A stretch of 22,383 nucleotides of DNA from JBHIEE01 sp046760445 (GTDB taxonomy: Bacteria; Acidobacteriota; Aminicenantia; JdFR-78), in the NCBI GenBank assembly GCA_046760445.1, contig JBHIEE010000035.1:1-22383 (forward strand), written 5' to 3'. Shown piece by piece: positions 7,000-15,015 of the stretch. Position 1 is the stretch's first letter, and each line of letters begins with the position of its first letter. A model generated the notes under the pieces. The model was not told where the DNA came from. It saw only the letters and a list, made by a program, of their open reading frames with translations, and did no database searches. The position numbers and the translations under genes are program-made.

Positions 7000-8163
7000 T
7001 CATTTTCCAAATTTTTTCTTTTCTTTAAATATCCTATGCCAGGCTAACACTATGGGACACGATTGATATATAGTTGAGTAGGTTCCAGAGATAATCCCAA
7101 TTAACATAGTAAAAGCAAAATCATTTATTACTTCTCCGCCCAGAGAGTAAAGTACTAAGACAGTTAATAGAGTAGTAAGAGAAGTGATTATTGTTCGGCT
7201 TAAAGTCTGGTTGATGCTGTCATTTAAGATTTCCTCAAATGGCTTTTTTCGAGTAACTTTCAGATTGTCTCTTACTCTATCAAAAATAACAATTGTATCA
7301 TTTAAGGAATAACCGACTATAGTCAAAATAGCAGCAATAACCGGCAGATTGATTTCTCGGTTAGCAAAAGAAAGAAAAGCTATAGTCACCAGAATATCAT
7401 GAGCCAAGGTAAAAATAGCTGCCACCCCGTATCCAATCTGAAATCGTATCCCAATATAAATTAACATTCCAATTAAAGCCCAGATAGTTGCCTGGGTAGC
7501 TTTTCTTCTCAAATCATGACCTACTGTTGGGCCAACAGTTTCCTTACTTAAAATAACAAATTCCCCAAGAAAAGTTTTTTCTTTTAAGTAATTTATTACT
7601 TCATCTTTTATTCCAATTTCTTTAAGATCACTATATTTTTCAATCACTCCTTTATGTTTGGGATTGACTTTATATTTAATTATTTTATCAGCTATTTCCT
7701 CTGCTTGTTGGACGGGAACAATATTCTCGAGAAGTAGAGCGAGTTCTTTTGATCCAATGCTATTTAAATCTTTTAATCCTTTTTCCTGAAAAAACTTTTT
7801 TTCTTCGCTTCTTAAAGCCTCGATAACTTTTCTTCCCATAATTTCGTGAGCTTCTATTTTTTCTTCTACTTTCTCTTCAGGTGAGACTGTTCTAATTAGA
7901 TATTCAATCCCTTCCTTTCCTACTTTCTGGATCTTGCTTTCGCCTAAGCCTGCTTTTTTTAGCGCTTGTCTGATTTCTTCAATGGGCATTGGCTGAACGA
8001 ATTTAATCCGGATTAAAGTTCCACCAGCAAAATCAACACCTAAATTTAAACCTTTTTTAGAGACAATGGACATAATTCCTGAAAGAATAATTATTCCAGA
8101 TAAGAGAAGGGCAAAATATTTAAATTTCATAAAATTAATTTTGGGTGCTTTGAATATCTGCAT
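7000..8163 (-). CDS. secF: Protein translocase subunit SecF, with enlarged periplasmic domain
   Basis: Inner-membrane SecF partner of SecD, using the proton gradient to help release translocated proteins. Six membrane spans are seen (first at about 16-35, the rest at about 222-366). Signatures are LGVDFAGGT (41-49) after span one and GYSLNDTIVIFDRVRDN (284-300). At 387 residues it is about 80-90 longer than the usual roughly 300. The excess lies at about 112-200, in the periplasmic P1 domain, as a charged helical insert containing IGSKELALLLE, AEEIADKIIKYK and LKEIGIKDEVINYLKE segments that look like two helix-hairpin-like units. AAGGA lies about seven bases before the ATG. It follows secD by 23 bases. 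Confidence 0.93.
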   Translation of the reverse strand: MQIFKAPKINFMKFKYFALLLSGIIILSGIMSIVSKKGLNLGVDFAGGTLIRIKFVQPMPIEEIRQALKKAGLGESKIQKVGKEGIEYLIRTVSPEEKVEEKIEAHEIMGRKVIEALRSEEKKFFQEKGLKDLNSIGSKELALLLENIVPVQQAEEIADKIIKYKVNPKHKGVIEKYSDLKEIGIKDEVINYLKEKTFLGEFVILSKETVGPTVGHDLRRKATQATIWALIGMLIYIGIRFQIGYGVAAIFTLAHDILVTIAFLSFANREINLPVIAAILTIVGYSLNDTIVIFDRVRDNLKVTRKKPFEEILNDSINQTLSRTIITSLTTLLTVLVLYSLGGEVINDFAFTMLIGIISGTYSTIYQSCPIVLAWHRIFKEKKKFGK

Positions 8164-8186
8164 CTGAAATTCCTTCTTTTTTTCTC

Positions 8187-9734
8187 CTAAATGCTTAATT
8201 TCTCTATCCTTTTTCTCTTGCTGAGGACAATATCAAATATTAGTCGGGAAACAAAGACAGCAGTAAACATACTGGCCGTAATACCGATAATTAAAGTGAC
8301 TGCAAAGCCTTTTACTGGCCCAGTTCCGAATTGAAATAAAAATATAGCCGCAATAATAGTTGTCACATTAGCATCAAAAATAGTTCTGAATGCTCGAGTG
8401 AAACCACTTGCAATTGATGCTTTCACAGTTTTTCCTAATCGCAGGTCTTCTCTGATTCTTTCAAAAACAAGAACATTGGCGTCCACTGACATACCAATGG
8501 TCAGGATTATTCCAGCGATACCTGGTAAAGTAAGGGTGGCTTTAAAATAAGATAAGGCACCAGCCAGAATGATCATATTTAAAGTTAAAGCGATAACCGC
8601 ATTGATTCCAGATAGTTTGTAATAAAAAATCATAAAAAGCATAACCAGAAAAAGTCCAAATAGAGTTGCTGTCAGTCCTTTTCTAATTGAATCAGCGCCA
8701 AGAGAAGGTCCAATTGTCCTTTCTTCTAAATATTTAATCGAAGCAGGGAGAGCTCCTGCTCGAAGAACCAAAGCCAAGTCTTCGGCTTCTTTAAGGGTGA
8801 ATCTTCCGTGAATAATTCCACTATCTGAGATTCTGGCTTGAATGGTTGGAGCTGACTGAACTTTTCCATCAAGGACAATAGCTAAAGGGCGACCAATATT
8901 TTCAGAGGTAGCTTTTTCGAATCTTTTTGCTCCTGCTGAGTTAAGAGTAAAAGAGACAGCTGGATTATTCCATTCGTCAACTGATCGGCGAGCATTTTTT
9001 AAGTCCTTTCCAGTGATAACTGCTACTTTTCTGGCTAAATAATATCCTCCAGTGGTTCTTTTTGGGTCTCCTTTTAAAATTTCCATTTGGTCAGGAATTT
9101 GTCCCTGATAATTCCTAAGCAGAGTTTTTTGATCTGGGGCAGGACCAGCTTCAACTAATTTTAATTCTAAGAGAGCAGTTGTTTTAATTAAATCCTTTAC
9201 TCTTTCTGGGTCTTCTACTCCTGGTAATTGAACAAGAATTCTGTCTCCGCCTATTCCTTGTCGTTGAATGACTGGTTCAGCCACTCCAAACTCGTCTATT
9301 CTATTACGGATCGTTTCGATTGCCTGATTGACAGATTGATCTTTGAGATAGGAAGCAACACTGGCTTTTAAAGTTAAAATAACTTTATCTCGAATGATGG
9401 AATAATTCCAGTCCCCGAAATAATCATCTAAAACTTCCTTGATTTTGCCTTCCTGGTCAGGATTTATTCCTTCGACTGAGACTCGGCCAATTTTTTCCTT
9501 TCTTACAGAGGAAAAATCTAATTTTTTCTCCTTGAATATTTCTTGAAGTCGGGCTATTTCCTGATCTGTTTCAATTTTGATTGCATCATCAGTTATTACC
9601 TGAAGGACTAAATGAATTCCTCCTTTTAAATCTAATCCTAATTTAATTTTTTCTCGAGGTGGATAAGCTAGAAATACTGCTAAGGCAGTGATAAATAGGG
9701 TAAGACTGAGCCTCCAGCCAATTCCTTTTCTCAT
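8187..9734 (-). CDS. secD: Protein translocase subunit SecD
   Basis: 515-residue inner-membrane component of SecDF-YajC. An N-terminal span (about 7-24) is followed by LGLDLKGGIHLVLQV (32-46), a large periplasmic region, and five C-terminal spans (about 352-505). The TIGMSVDANVLVFERIREDL block (412-431) carries the conserved Asp of the proton path. Length is within the normal range. No good Shine-Dalgarno precedes the ATG. The gene starts 19 bases after the HD gene stop, so translation may depend on reinitiation. Confidence 0.95.
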   Translation of the reverse strand: MRKGIGWRLSLTLFITALAVFLAYPPREKIKLGLDLKGGIHLVLQVITDDAIKIETDQEIARLQEIFKEKKLDFSSVRKEKIGRVSVEGINPDQEGKIKEVLDDYFGDWNYSIIRDKVILTLKASVASYLKDQSVNQAIETIRNRIDEFGVAEPVIQRQGIGGDRILVQLPGVEDPERVKDLIKTTALLELKLVEAGPAPDQKTLLRNYQGQIPDQMEILKGDPKRTTGGYYLARKVAVITGKDLKNARRSVDEWNNPAVSFTLNSAGAKRFEKATSENIGRPLAIVLDGKVQSAPTIQARISDSGIIHGRFTLKEAEDLALVLRAGALPASIKYLEERTIGPSLGADSIRKGLTATLFGLFLVMLFMIFYYKLSGINAVIALTLNMIILAGALSYFKATLTLPGIAGIILTIGMSVDANVLVFERIREDLRLGKTVKASIASGFTRAFRTIFDANVTTIIAAIFLFQFGTGPVKGFAVTLIIGITASMFTAVFVSRLIFDIVLSKRKRIEKLSI

Positions 9735-9753
9735 CGTTAAATTCTTATTTTCT

Positions 9754-10410
9754 TTATAATCTTACTCCATTAATAATTAGTTGAAACTGACAGTTAAAAA
9801 CATTACTTGCTTTCCGGCAGGCTAACATTCTGCTTAAAAATATTTCGAAATAATCCATTACCTGAGAAATTTCTGGATCAATTTCCAGATTAAGAGAAAT
9901 TATTTGGTTTCTTTTATCAACTAAAATTTTGGATTGTTTAGCCGCATAATTGACTCGGTCATGCAAATCAAAATTGATAAACTTTGTAGTTCTTATTCGA
10001 GACCGATGGACATCTGATTTATCAGCAATAATTAAAGCGGCAGAAATTGGGTCAGTTGGGACGCCGTCCTCTTCCTCGTGGTTACTTATGGCATTCATAA
10101 TTAAAGCAATTTCTTTTTCATCCATACCCAATGAGGATAAAATATGAAAAATCAATATAGCACACGATTGGGGATGGTTTTTTCGGCCTAAGAAATTTGC
10201 CATATCATGAACATACCCAGCCATGGCAGCTAATTCCTGATCCTGAGCTGAATAATCCAATTCTTTAAGAATAAAACTGGCATTTTTAGCTGTTAATTTG
10301 GCATGGCGAACACCGTGTTCAGTATATCCTATTTCTCCTAAATAGTGATTACTCTTTTCAATAAAAGCTTTCACTTGGGGATGTTCAGATAAGGCTTTAA
10401 GCGTTATCAT
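9754..10410 (-). CDS. HD-domain phosphohydrolase
   Basis: 218-residue soluble HD-superfamily metal-dependent phosphohydrolase. Likely metal ligands or signatures are His32/His36 (EHGVRHA), the HD pair His68-Asp69 (AGYVHDMANFLG), His79 (KNHP), His111 (ISNHEEEDG) and Asp130 (IIADKSDVHRSR). The C-terminal 80 residues are not recognised. Substrate unknown; HD proteins hydrolyse nucleotides, cyclic (di)nucleotides or phospholipid-linked phosphates. It overlaps yajC by ATGA and precedes secD by 19 bases, so it is embedded inside the Sec accessory operon and must be co-transcribed with it. Whether it serves secretion or is a passenger is unknown. Confidence 0.85.
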   Translation of the reverse strand: MITLKALSEHPQVKAFIEKSNHYLGEIGYTEHGVRHAKLTAKNASFILKELDYSAQDQELAAMAGYVHDMANFLGRKNHPQSCAILIFHILSSLGMDEKEIALIMNAISNHEEEDGVPTDPISAALIIADKSDVHRSRIRTTKFINFDLHDRVNYAAKQSKILVDKRNQIISLNLEIDPEISQVMDYFEIFLSRMLACRKASNVFNCQFQLIINGVRL

Positions 10411-10733
10411 TTCTTCGCTTCAGCTCCTATAATTCCAGCAATTGCACTTTTGGCAACTTCTACCTTCACATTGGAAGCTATTTTTAATTCAATTTTGTCC
10501 CTTTGAACACCCATTACTGTTCCGTAAATTCCTCCTGAAGTAATTACTTTGTCGCCTGGTTTTAGCTGTTCGACCATTTCTTTATGTTTTTTTTGTCTTT
10601 TTCGCGCTGGCCAGATAATGAGGAGATAGAAAATAAGAAAAACTAAAATGAAGGGAATCAAGGCAGTCATAAAATTCCCTCCACCCCTGGGTGTTGTTTG
10701 AGCCTGATATAATATTGAATTAATTAGCATCAT
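10407..10733 (-). CDS. yajC: Preprotein translocase subunit YajC
   Basis: About 108-residue single-span membrane protein associated with SecDF. It has a span at about 22-42, the basic WPARKRQKKHKEM segment and the LKPGDKVITSGGIYGTVMGV signature. The frame also opens at ATG 10739, but AAAGGAG would be only one base from that codon. The ATG at 10733 has about seven bases of spacing and is my choice (10730 is another possibility). The 5' end overlaps the tgt stop and the 3' end overlaps the HD gene, giving a compact tgt-yajC-HD-secD-secF unit. Confidence 0.92.
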   Translation of the reverse strand: MMLINSILYQAQTTPRGGGNFMTALIPFILVFLIFYLLIIWPARKRQKKHKEMVEQLKPGDKVITSGGIYGTVMGVQRDKIELKIASNVKVEVAKSAIAGIIGAEAKK

Positions 10734-11886
10734 TTTCATTCTCCTTTATTGAATTCAATAATCCTCCTCTCAATTTTTGAAGAGAGTTTGATTTTATAGA
10801 TTGCCTAATTTTTCTAAATATGTCAAGGTAAAAATAGAGATTATGAATGGTATTTAAAATAGCAGAGGTGATTTCCTGCCTGTCATAAAGATGTTTTAGA
10901 TAAGCTCGAGAAAAGTTTTGGCAGGTATAACAGTTGCAGTTTTCATCAATAGGTTGGGGGTCGTCTTTATATTTAGCATTTTTGATCACCAGTCTACCTT
11001 TTGAAGTAAATAAAGTTCCTGTTCGAGCATTTCGAGTAGGTAAGACACAATCAAAAATGTCAATTCCCTTTTCAATTGCCTGGAGAATATCCTGAATATA
11101 CCCTATACCCATTAAATAACGAGGTTTATTTAAGGGTAAAAAGGAAGTTGATTTTTCCACTATCTCAAACATCTGAGATTTGGGTTCGCCTACACTCAAG
11201 CCACCTAAAGCATAGCCGTCAAAATTTATATTTAATAAATCTTCAATACTTTTTTGTCTTAAATCCCAGTAAGTTCCACCCTGAATAATACCCCATAATG
11301 CTTGACGGGAGTTAGATTGATTAAAGCAAAGTTTAGATCTTTGAGCCCAGAGACTGGTAATTTCGACTGCTTCTTTAAGTAAATCATAGGAGGTGGGATA
11401 GGGAAGAAAATAGTCTAAAGTCATCATTATATCTGAGCCTAATTCTTTCTGAATATTAATCACTTCCTCTGGTGAAAGAAAGATTTTACTGCCATCCAAA
11501 TGAGAATTAAATAACACTCCTTTTTGACTCACTTTGGCTAAAGGGGATAAGCTATAAATTTGAAAACCACCACTGTCAGTTAATATCGGTTTATCCCAGG
11601 AAATAAATTTATGCAGTCCTCCTAATTTTTTTATAATTTTTATTCCTGGTCTCAAAAATAAATGATAAGTGTTAGATAAAATTATTTGGGCTTCTAACTC
11701 TTGGAGTTGCTTGTGGGTTAAAGCCTTAACAGTTCCTTGGCTTCCCACCGGCATAAAAGCAGGAGTTTCTACCTGGCCATGAACGGTATAAATAATTCCT
11801 GTTCTAGCGCTGGAGTTTTTATCTTGAGCAGTTATTTCAAAGTGCTGCAGTTTATCTTTTGAGGGATTTTTAGTGTGGCTCTCCAT
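10720..11886 (-). CDS. tgt: tRNA-guanine transglycosylase
   Basis: Exchanges guanine-34 of GUN-anticodon tRNAs for the queuosine precursor preQ1. At 388 residues from my chosen start it is normal in length. Features are ETPAFMPVGSQGTVKAL, LTDSGGFQ with the general acid/base Asp, ALGGLSVGE, the nucleophile-bearing DCVLPTRNARTG, and the zinc site CNCYTC followed by a downstream His (KHL). The frame stays open to a TTG at 11988, but those 34 codons would read through the terminator hairpin at 11954-11977. I therefore start at the ATG at 11886, which directly precedes the family-like N-terminus and follows a plausible promoter. No Shine-Dalgarno is visible there. The order tgt-yajC-secD-secF is the classical arrangement. 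Confidence 0.94.
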   Translation of the reverse strand: MESHTKNPSKDKLQHFEITAQDKNSSARTGIIYTVHGQVETPAFMPVGSQGTVKALTHKQLQELEAQIILSNTYHLFLRPGIKIIKKLGGLHKFISWDKPILTDSGGFQIYSLSPLAKVSQKGVLFNSHLDGSKIFLSPEEVINIQKELGSDIMMTLDYFLPYPTSYDLLKEAVEITSLWAQRSKLCFNQSNSRQALWGIIQGGTYWDLRQKSIEDLLNINFDGYALGGLSVGEPKSQMFEIVEKSTSFLPLNKPRYLMGIGYIQDILQAIEKGIDIFDCVLPTRNARTGTLFTSKGRLVIKNAKYKDDPQPIDENCNCYTCQNFSRAYLKHLYDRQEITSAILNTIHNLYFYLDIFRKIRQSIKSNSLQKLRGGLLNSIKENENDAN

Positions 11887-11899
11887 TTTTAGATTGATA

Positions 11900-11929
11900 A
11901 TTTTACCATTTGAACTAACCTTTTGAAAA
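11900..11929 (-). promoter_or_regulatory. Promoter of the tgt-yajC-HD-secDF operon
   Basis: On the minus strand TTTTCA (11924-11929) or TTTCAA one base on, then 17-18 bases, then TAAAAT (11900-11905). The expected transcript start is only a few bases before the ATG at 11886, and no Shine-Dalgarno is present, so translation may be nearly leaderless. Confidence 0.4.
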
Positions 11930-11939
11930 CACCAAAAAT

Positions 11940-11977
11940 CAAAGATAAAAACTTGGTACACCCCCTGGGGTATACCA
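11940..11977 (-). terminator. Likely intrinsic terminator of ychF
   Basis: A near-perfect palindrome at 11954-11977 reads on the minus strand TGGTATACCCC-AG-GGGGTGTACCA, 11-base arms with one G-U pair. It starts 12 bases after the ychF stop and is followed by AAGTTTTTATCTTT. The strong GC stem plus T-rich exit suits a Rho-independent terminator separating ychF from tgt. A protein-binding operator is the alternative reading. Confidence 0.6.
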
Positions 11978-11988
11978 CTGTTTACCAA

Positions 11989-13062
11989 TTATTTGCTAAA
12001 TCTAAAATAGATAACATCACCATCTTGGACCAAATAGTCTTTTCCTTCTAAACGGATCATCCCTTTATCTTTAGCTTCTTTTAAAGAGCCAATATTGACT
12101 AATTCGTCCCAGGGGATGACTTCTGCTTTGATGAAGCCCTTTTCCATATCAGTATGAATTGTGCCTGCAGCTTTTTGAGCGATTGTTCCTCGGGGAATTG
12201 TCCAAGCTCTCACTTCTTCTTTACCTATGGTGAAGAATGATATGAGGTCCAGTAATTCATAGGAAACTCTTAAAAATTTATTTATACTTAGTTCTTTCAA
12301 GCCATATTCTTTTAAGAATAATTCTTTTTCTTCATTTTCTAATTCAAGAATTTCTTTTTCGATAGTTCCGCAAAAACAGAAACACTTAACTCCTTTTTTC
12401 GGTAATGGATAGAATTTTTCAGGATTTTCTAAAAATTCAATATCTTTTTCATCCAAATTAATTAAATGAAGAAGAGGTTTATGGGTCAGGAAAGTAAAAC
12501 CCCGAATTATTTTTTCTTCCTCAAAGGAAAAGTCTAATTCTCTGATTGCTTTTTCTTCATTAAGGGAGAATTTTATCTTGGTCAGAAGTTCCTTTTCTTT
12601 TTCTTCTTCGGGATCTTTTTTTCTTTTTAAATCATGCTCAATTTTTTCTAATCTTGAATCAATAACAATTAAATCAGAAAGAATTAACTCTTCCTCCATA
12701 TTCTGAATATCACGCGGAGGGTTTATTTCTCCTTGAGGATGGAGGATTTCAGGGTCTCGAAATCCACGGACAACATGAGTTAGGCCATCTGCTGTTCTTA
12801 AGTAGTTTAAATAAAGACTGCTCTTTACTTTTCCCCAAGAAAGACCAGCCAAATCAGTATAATCTATTGAAGCGTAAACTTTCTTTTTCTCGGGAAATAA
12901 AGCTGAGATTTTATCCAATCGATTATCTGGAACATCACAGGTGCGAATATTCGGTTCTTTCTCCTCCTTTTCATATTTTTTAACTTCAATTTCTGCTCCA
13001 GTGAGAATATTGAATAAAGTGGTCTTTCCCGTTTTCGGATAGCCAAAAATAGTGAATTTCAT
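11989..13062 (-). CDS. ychF: YchF-family (Obg-like) ATPase, divergent
   Basis: 357-residue cytosolic P-loop ATPase of the Obg/YchF group, linked to ribosomes and stress responses. The P-loop reads GYPKTGKT (7-14) where most YchF have LPNVGKS. The Walker B/G3 is DLAG (70-73), and the base-specificity motif is NLDE (202-205), the NxxE form that gives YchF its ATP preference. A charged coiled-coil domain lies at about 125-190. The C-terminal TGS/DUF933 region (about 275-357) has FFTIGKEEVRAWTIPRGT and AAGTIHTDMEKGFIKAEVI. The divergence at the P-loop suggests a paralogous or lineage-specific form. GAAGGA lies about eight bases before the ATG. It has its own promoter and terminator, so it is monocistronic. 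Confidence 0.88.
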   Translation of the reverse strand: MKFTIFGYPKTGKTTLFNILTGAEIEVKKYEKEEKEPNIRTCDVPDNRLDKISALFPEKKKVYASIDYTDLAGLSWGKVKSSLYLNYLRTADGLTHVVRGFRDPEILHPQGEINPPRDIQNMEEELILSDLIVIDSRLEKIEHDLKRKKDPEEEKEKELLTKIKFSLNEEKAIRELDFSFEEEKIIRGFTFLTHKPLLHLINLDEKDIEFLENPEKFYPLPKKGVKCFCFCGTIEKEILELENEEKELFLKEYGLKELSINKFLRVSYELLDLISFFTIGKEEVRAWTIPRGTIAQKAAGTIHTDMEKGFIKAEVIPWDELVNIGSLKEAKDKGMIRLEGKDYLVQDGDVIYFRFSK

Positions 13063-13079
13063 TCTTTTATCCTTCTCTA

Positions 13080-13108
13080 ATTAAACTCCAAATTTAGTCA
13101 AAAAGCAA
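13080..13108 (-). promoter_or_regulatory. Promoter of ychF
   Basis: On the minus strand TTGCTT (13103-13108), 17 bases, TTTAAT (13080-13085), leaving a leader of roughly 12 bases that contains the GAAGGA ribosome site before the ATG at 13062. It diverges from the prenyltransferase promoter in the same 175-base gap. Confidence 0.45.
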
Positions 13109-13177
13109 GTTGTTGTCTGACAGGCGTATCTTAGAAAGTTTAAAATTTATTCTTAATTTTATTTTCTTTAAGAAGGC

Positions 13178-13204
13178 TTGATTTTTTTCTGATTAAATTA
13201 TAAT
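13178..13204 (+). promoter_or_regulatory. Promoter of the prenyltransferase-lepB unit
   Basis: A perfect TATAAT at 13199-13204 is preceded by TTGATT at 13178-13183 with a 15-base, slightly short, spacer. The leader to the ATG at 13238 is about 27 bases and contains AGAGGTGGAG. Confidence 0.5.
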
Positions 13205-13237
13205 ATAACTTTCTAAAATTTTAAAAAGAGGTGGAGA

Positions 13238-14143
13238 ATGAGTAAAGGAAAAGCTATTTTGATGTTATTGAGATTACCTTTTTTAACCGTCACTATTGGA
13301 GCTGTTTGTATTGGGGGTACTTTTGCCTGGTGGCAAACAAGCCATTTTAATTTAGGATTGTTTTTACTCACCTTATTGGGTGCTTCATTCCTCCATTTAG
13401 CCTGTAATGTGGCTAATGACTATTTTGATTATCGAAGTGGAAATGATTCCTTGAATAAGAATGCTACACCTCCTTTTTCCGGTGGAAGTAGAATGGTTTT
13501 AGATGGTTTTGTCAAACCTAAGGAAGCATTAATCCTTTCCATAATTTTAGCTATATTAGGCTCAAGCATTGGACTTTATTTAAACTATATTGCCCGAGGA
13601 AATATAATTTTAATTATTGGAATTGCAGCAATATTGCTTGTTTTCGGGTATAATGGACCTCCTTTAAACCTGGTTTATAAAGGGTTAGGAGAGTTGGGTA
13701 TTTTTTTAGCCTGGGGACCACTAATGGTTTTAGGAGCTTATTATGTGCAGACTCAAAGTTTTTCTCCCTGGATATTACTTGTTTCTCTCCCTCCTGGGAT
13801 TCTGACCACCTTGGTTCTTCTAATCAACGAATTTACTGATGAAGAAGCAGATAGAGAAGTAGGACGGAAAACATTTGTTATTCTCTTTGGAGATAAAAAA
13901 GGATTGGTTATCTACTTTTCATTAGCTTTACTCAGTTATCTTGTAATTTTAATTGGAGTTATCCTCAAACTATTTCCTCCTCTTTCACTCCTTGTTTTTA
14001 TTACTTTGCCTCTTCCCTGGTTAGGATATAAAATTGGTCAGAAGAATCTGGGTAGATGGAAAGAATTTCTACCAGCAGTGAAAAACACAATTTTAATGAA
14101 TTTTTCTTTTTCGATTATTCTCAGTTTATCATTTATAATTTAG
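13238..14143 (+). CDS. UbiA-superfamily prenyltransferase (MenA-like)
   Basis: 301-residue integral membrane prenyltransferase with about eight or nine hydrophobic spans. The first Asp-rich motif is NDYFDYRSG (60-68); the second is NEFTDEEADREVGRKT (197-212). Both bind the Mg-diphosphate of a polyprenyl donor. YNGPPLNLVYKGLGEL (138-153) between them is most like 1,4-dihydroxy-2-naphthoate polyprenyltransferase (menaquinone synthesis). No other menaquinone gene is near, so the acceptor remains uncertain and I give no symbol. AGAGGTGG precedes the ATG. The lepB gene begins seven bases after the stop, so they form one unit. Confidence 0.85.
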   Translation: MSKGKAILMLLRLPFLTVTIGAVCIGGTFAWWQTSHFNLGLFLLTLLGASFLHLACNVANDYFDYRSGNDSLNKNATPPFSGGSRMVLDGFVKPKEALILSIILAILGSSIGLYLNYIARGNIILIIGIAAILLVFGYNGPPLNLVYKGLGELGIFLAWGPLMVLGAYYVQTQSFSPWILLVSLPPGILTTLVLLINEFTDEEADREVGRKTFVILFGDKKGLVIYFSLALLSYLVILIGVILKLFPPLSLLVFITLPLPWLGYKIGQKNLGRWKEFLPAVKNTILMNFSFSIILSLSFII

Positions 14144-14150
14144 GTTAGAA

Positions 14151-14846
14151 ATGAAAAAGAAAAAAAGAGAAAGAAGTTTGTTTCGAGAATATTTTGAGCT
14201 AATTGTTGAGACCGCTGTTTTTGTTTTCTTTGTAATGACTTTTGTTGTACAGGCCTTTCAAATTCCGACCGGTTCAATGAAGAATACTCTATTAATTGGA
14301 GATTTTCTTCTAGTGAACAAGTTTGTTTATTCTCAAAGTATTTGGCCCTGGGAAAAAGTGGTTCTTCCTCAAAAAGAAATAAAGAGAGGAGATATTGTTG
14401 TTTTTAAGTTTCCACGAGATTTGTCCAAGGATTTCGTCAAAAGAGTGATCGCTGTAGAAGGAGAAAAGATAGAAATAAAAGATAAACAGGTTTATATCAA
14501 TGATAAGCCCATTGAAGAACCTTATAAAGTTCATACTGATAGTGAAGTTTATTCAAAGGGAGAGTATTATCCTTATCAGACTGTATTAAGAGATAATTAT
14601 GGACCAGTTGTTGTTCCTAAGGGGCATTTATTTGTCATGGGTGATAATCGAGATAATAGCATGGATAGCCGGTATTGGGGTTTTCTTCCCCGTTCATATG
14701 TAAAAGGTAAACCGTGGATAATTTATTTCTCATACAAAGCAGAAAGGGGAGCTTATTTGAAGACAAGAATTACTGATCGCCTCAAAAAATTGATTGGGTT
14801 TATACCAAAAGCGAGATGGAGAAGAATTCTTAAGATTATTAAATAG
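14151..14846 (+). CDS. lepB: Signal peptidase I
   Basis: Membrane-bound serine protease that removes signal peptides from Sec and Tat substrates on the periplasmic side. At 231 residues it has one N-terminal span (about 18-35) after a Lys/Arg-rich start. The catalytic Ser42 sits in QIPTGSM, and the catalytic Lys97 in FVKRVIAVEGE. The substrate-pocket box is GDNRDNSMDSRYWG (164-177). The length suits a single-span type with a small beta-domain insertion. It is the second gene after the prenyltransferase and is closed by an intrinsic terminator. All key residues are present, so it should be active. Confidence 0.95.
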   Translation: MKKKKRERSLFREYFELIVETAVFVFFVMTFVVQAFQIPTGSMKNTLLIGDFLLVNKFVYSQSIWPWEKVVLPQKEIKRGDIVVFKFPRDLSKDFVKRVIAVEGEKIEIKDKQVYINDKPIEEPYKVHTDSEVYSKGEYYPYQTVLRDNYGPVVVPKGHLFVMGDNRDNSMDSRYWGFLPRSYVKGKPWIIYFSYKAERGAYLKTRITDRLKKLIGFIPKARWRRILKIIK

Positions 14847-14861
14847 AGCTCTTTCAACTTT

Positions 14862-14889
14862 AAAAGCCCGGTAATGATATGGGCTTTTT
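14862..14889 (+). terminator. Intrinsic terminator after lepB
   Basis: AAAAGCCC (14862-14869) pairs with GGGCTTTT (14881-14888) around an 11-base loop and ends in TTTTT, 15 bases after the lepB stop. This is the clearest Rho-independent terminator in the window. Confidence 0.85.
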
Positions 14890-15015
14890 CCGACTACTCG
14901 AGATTAGCTTCACCCCCACATAAACTGAAATCCTAAATACTAAACACTAATTTCTAAACAAATCCAAAATCCAAATGTTCTAAATTCAAAACAGATTAAA
15001 GCAACTTTATTTTGG

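Noticed and set aside
11887..11988. 34-codon N-terminal extension of tgt from a TTG
   Set aside because: It would translate through the terminator-like hairpin and the promoter; the family N-terminus starts at the ATG at 11886.
13063..13237. Possible riboswitch or small RNA in the divergent gap between ychF and the prenyltransferase
   Set aside because: The gap is accounted for by two opposing promoters and short leaders; no conserved aptamer-like structure was recognised.
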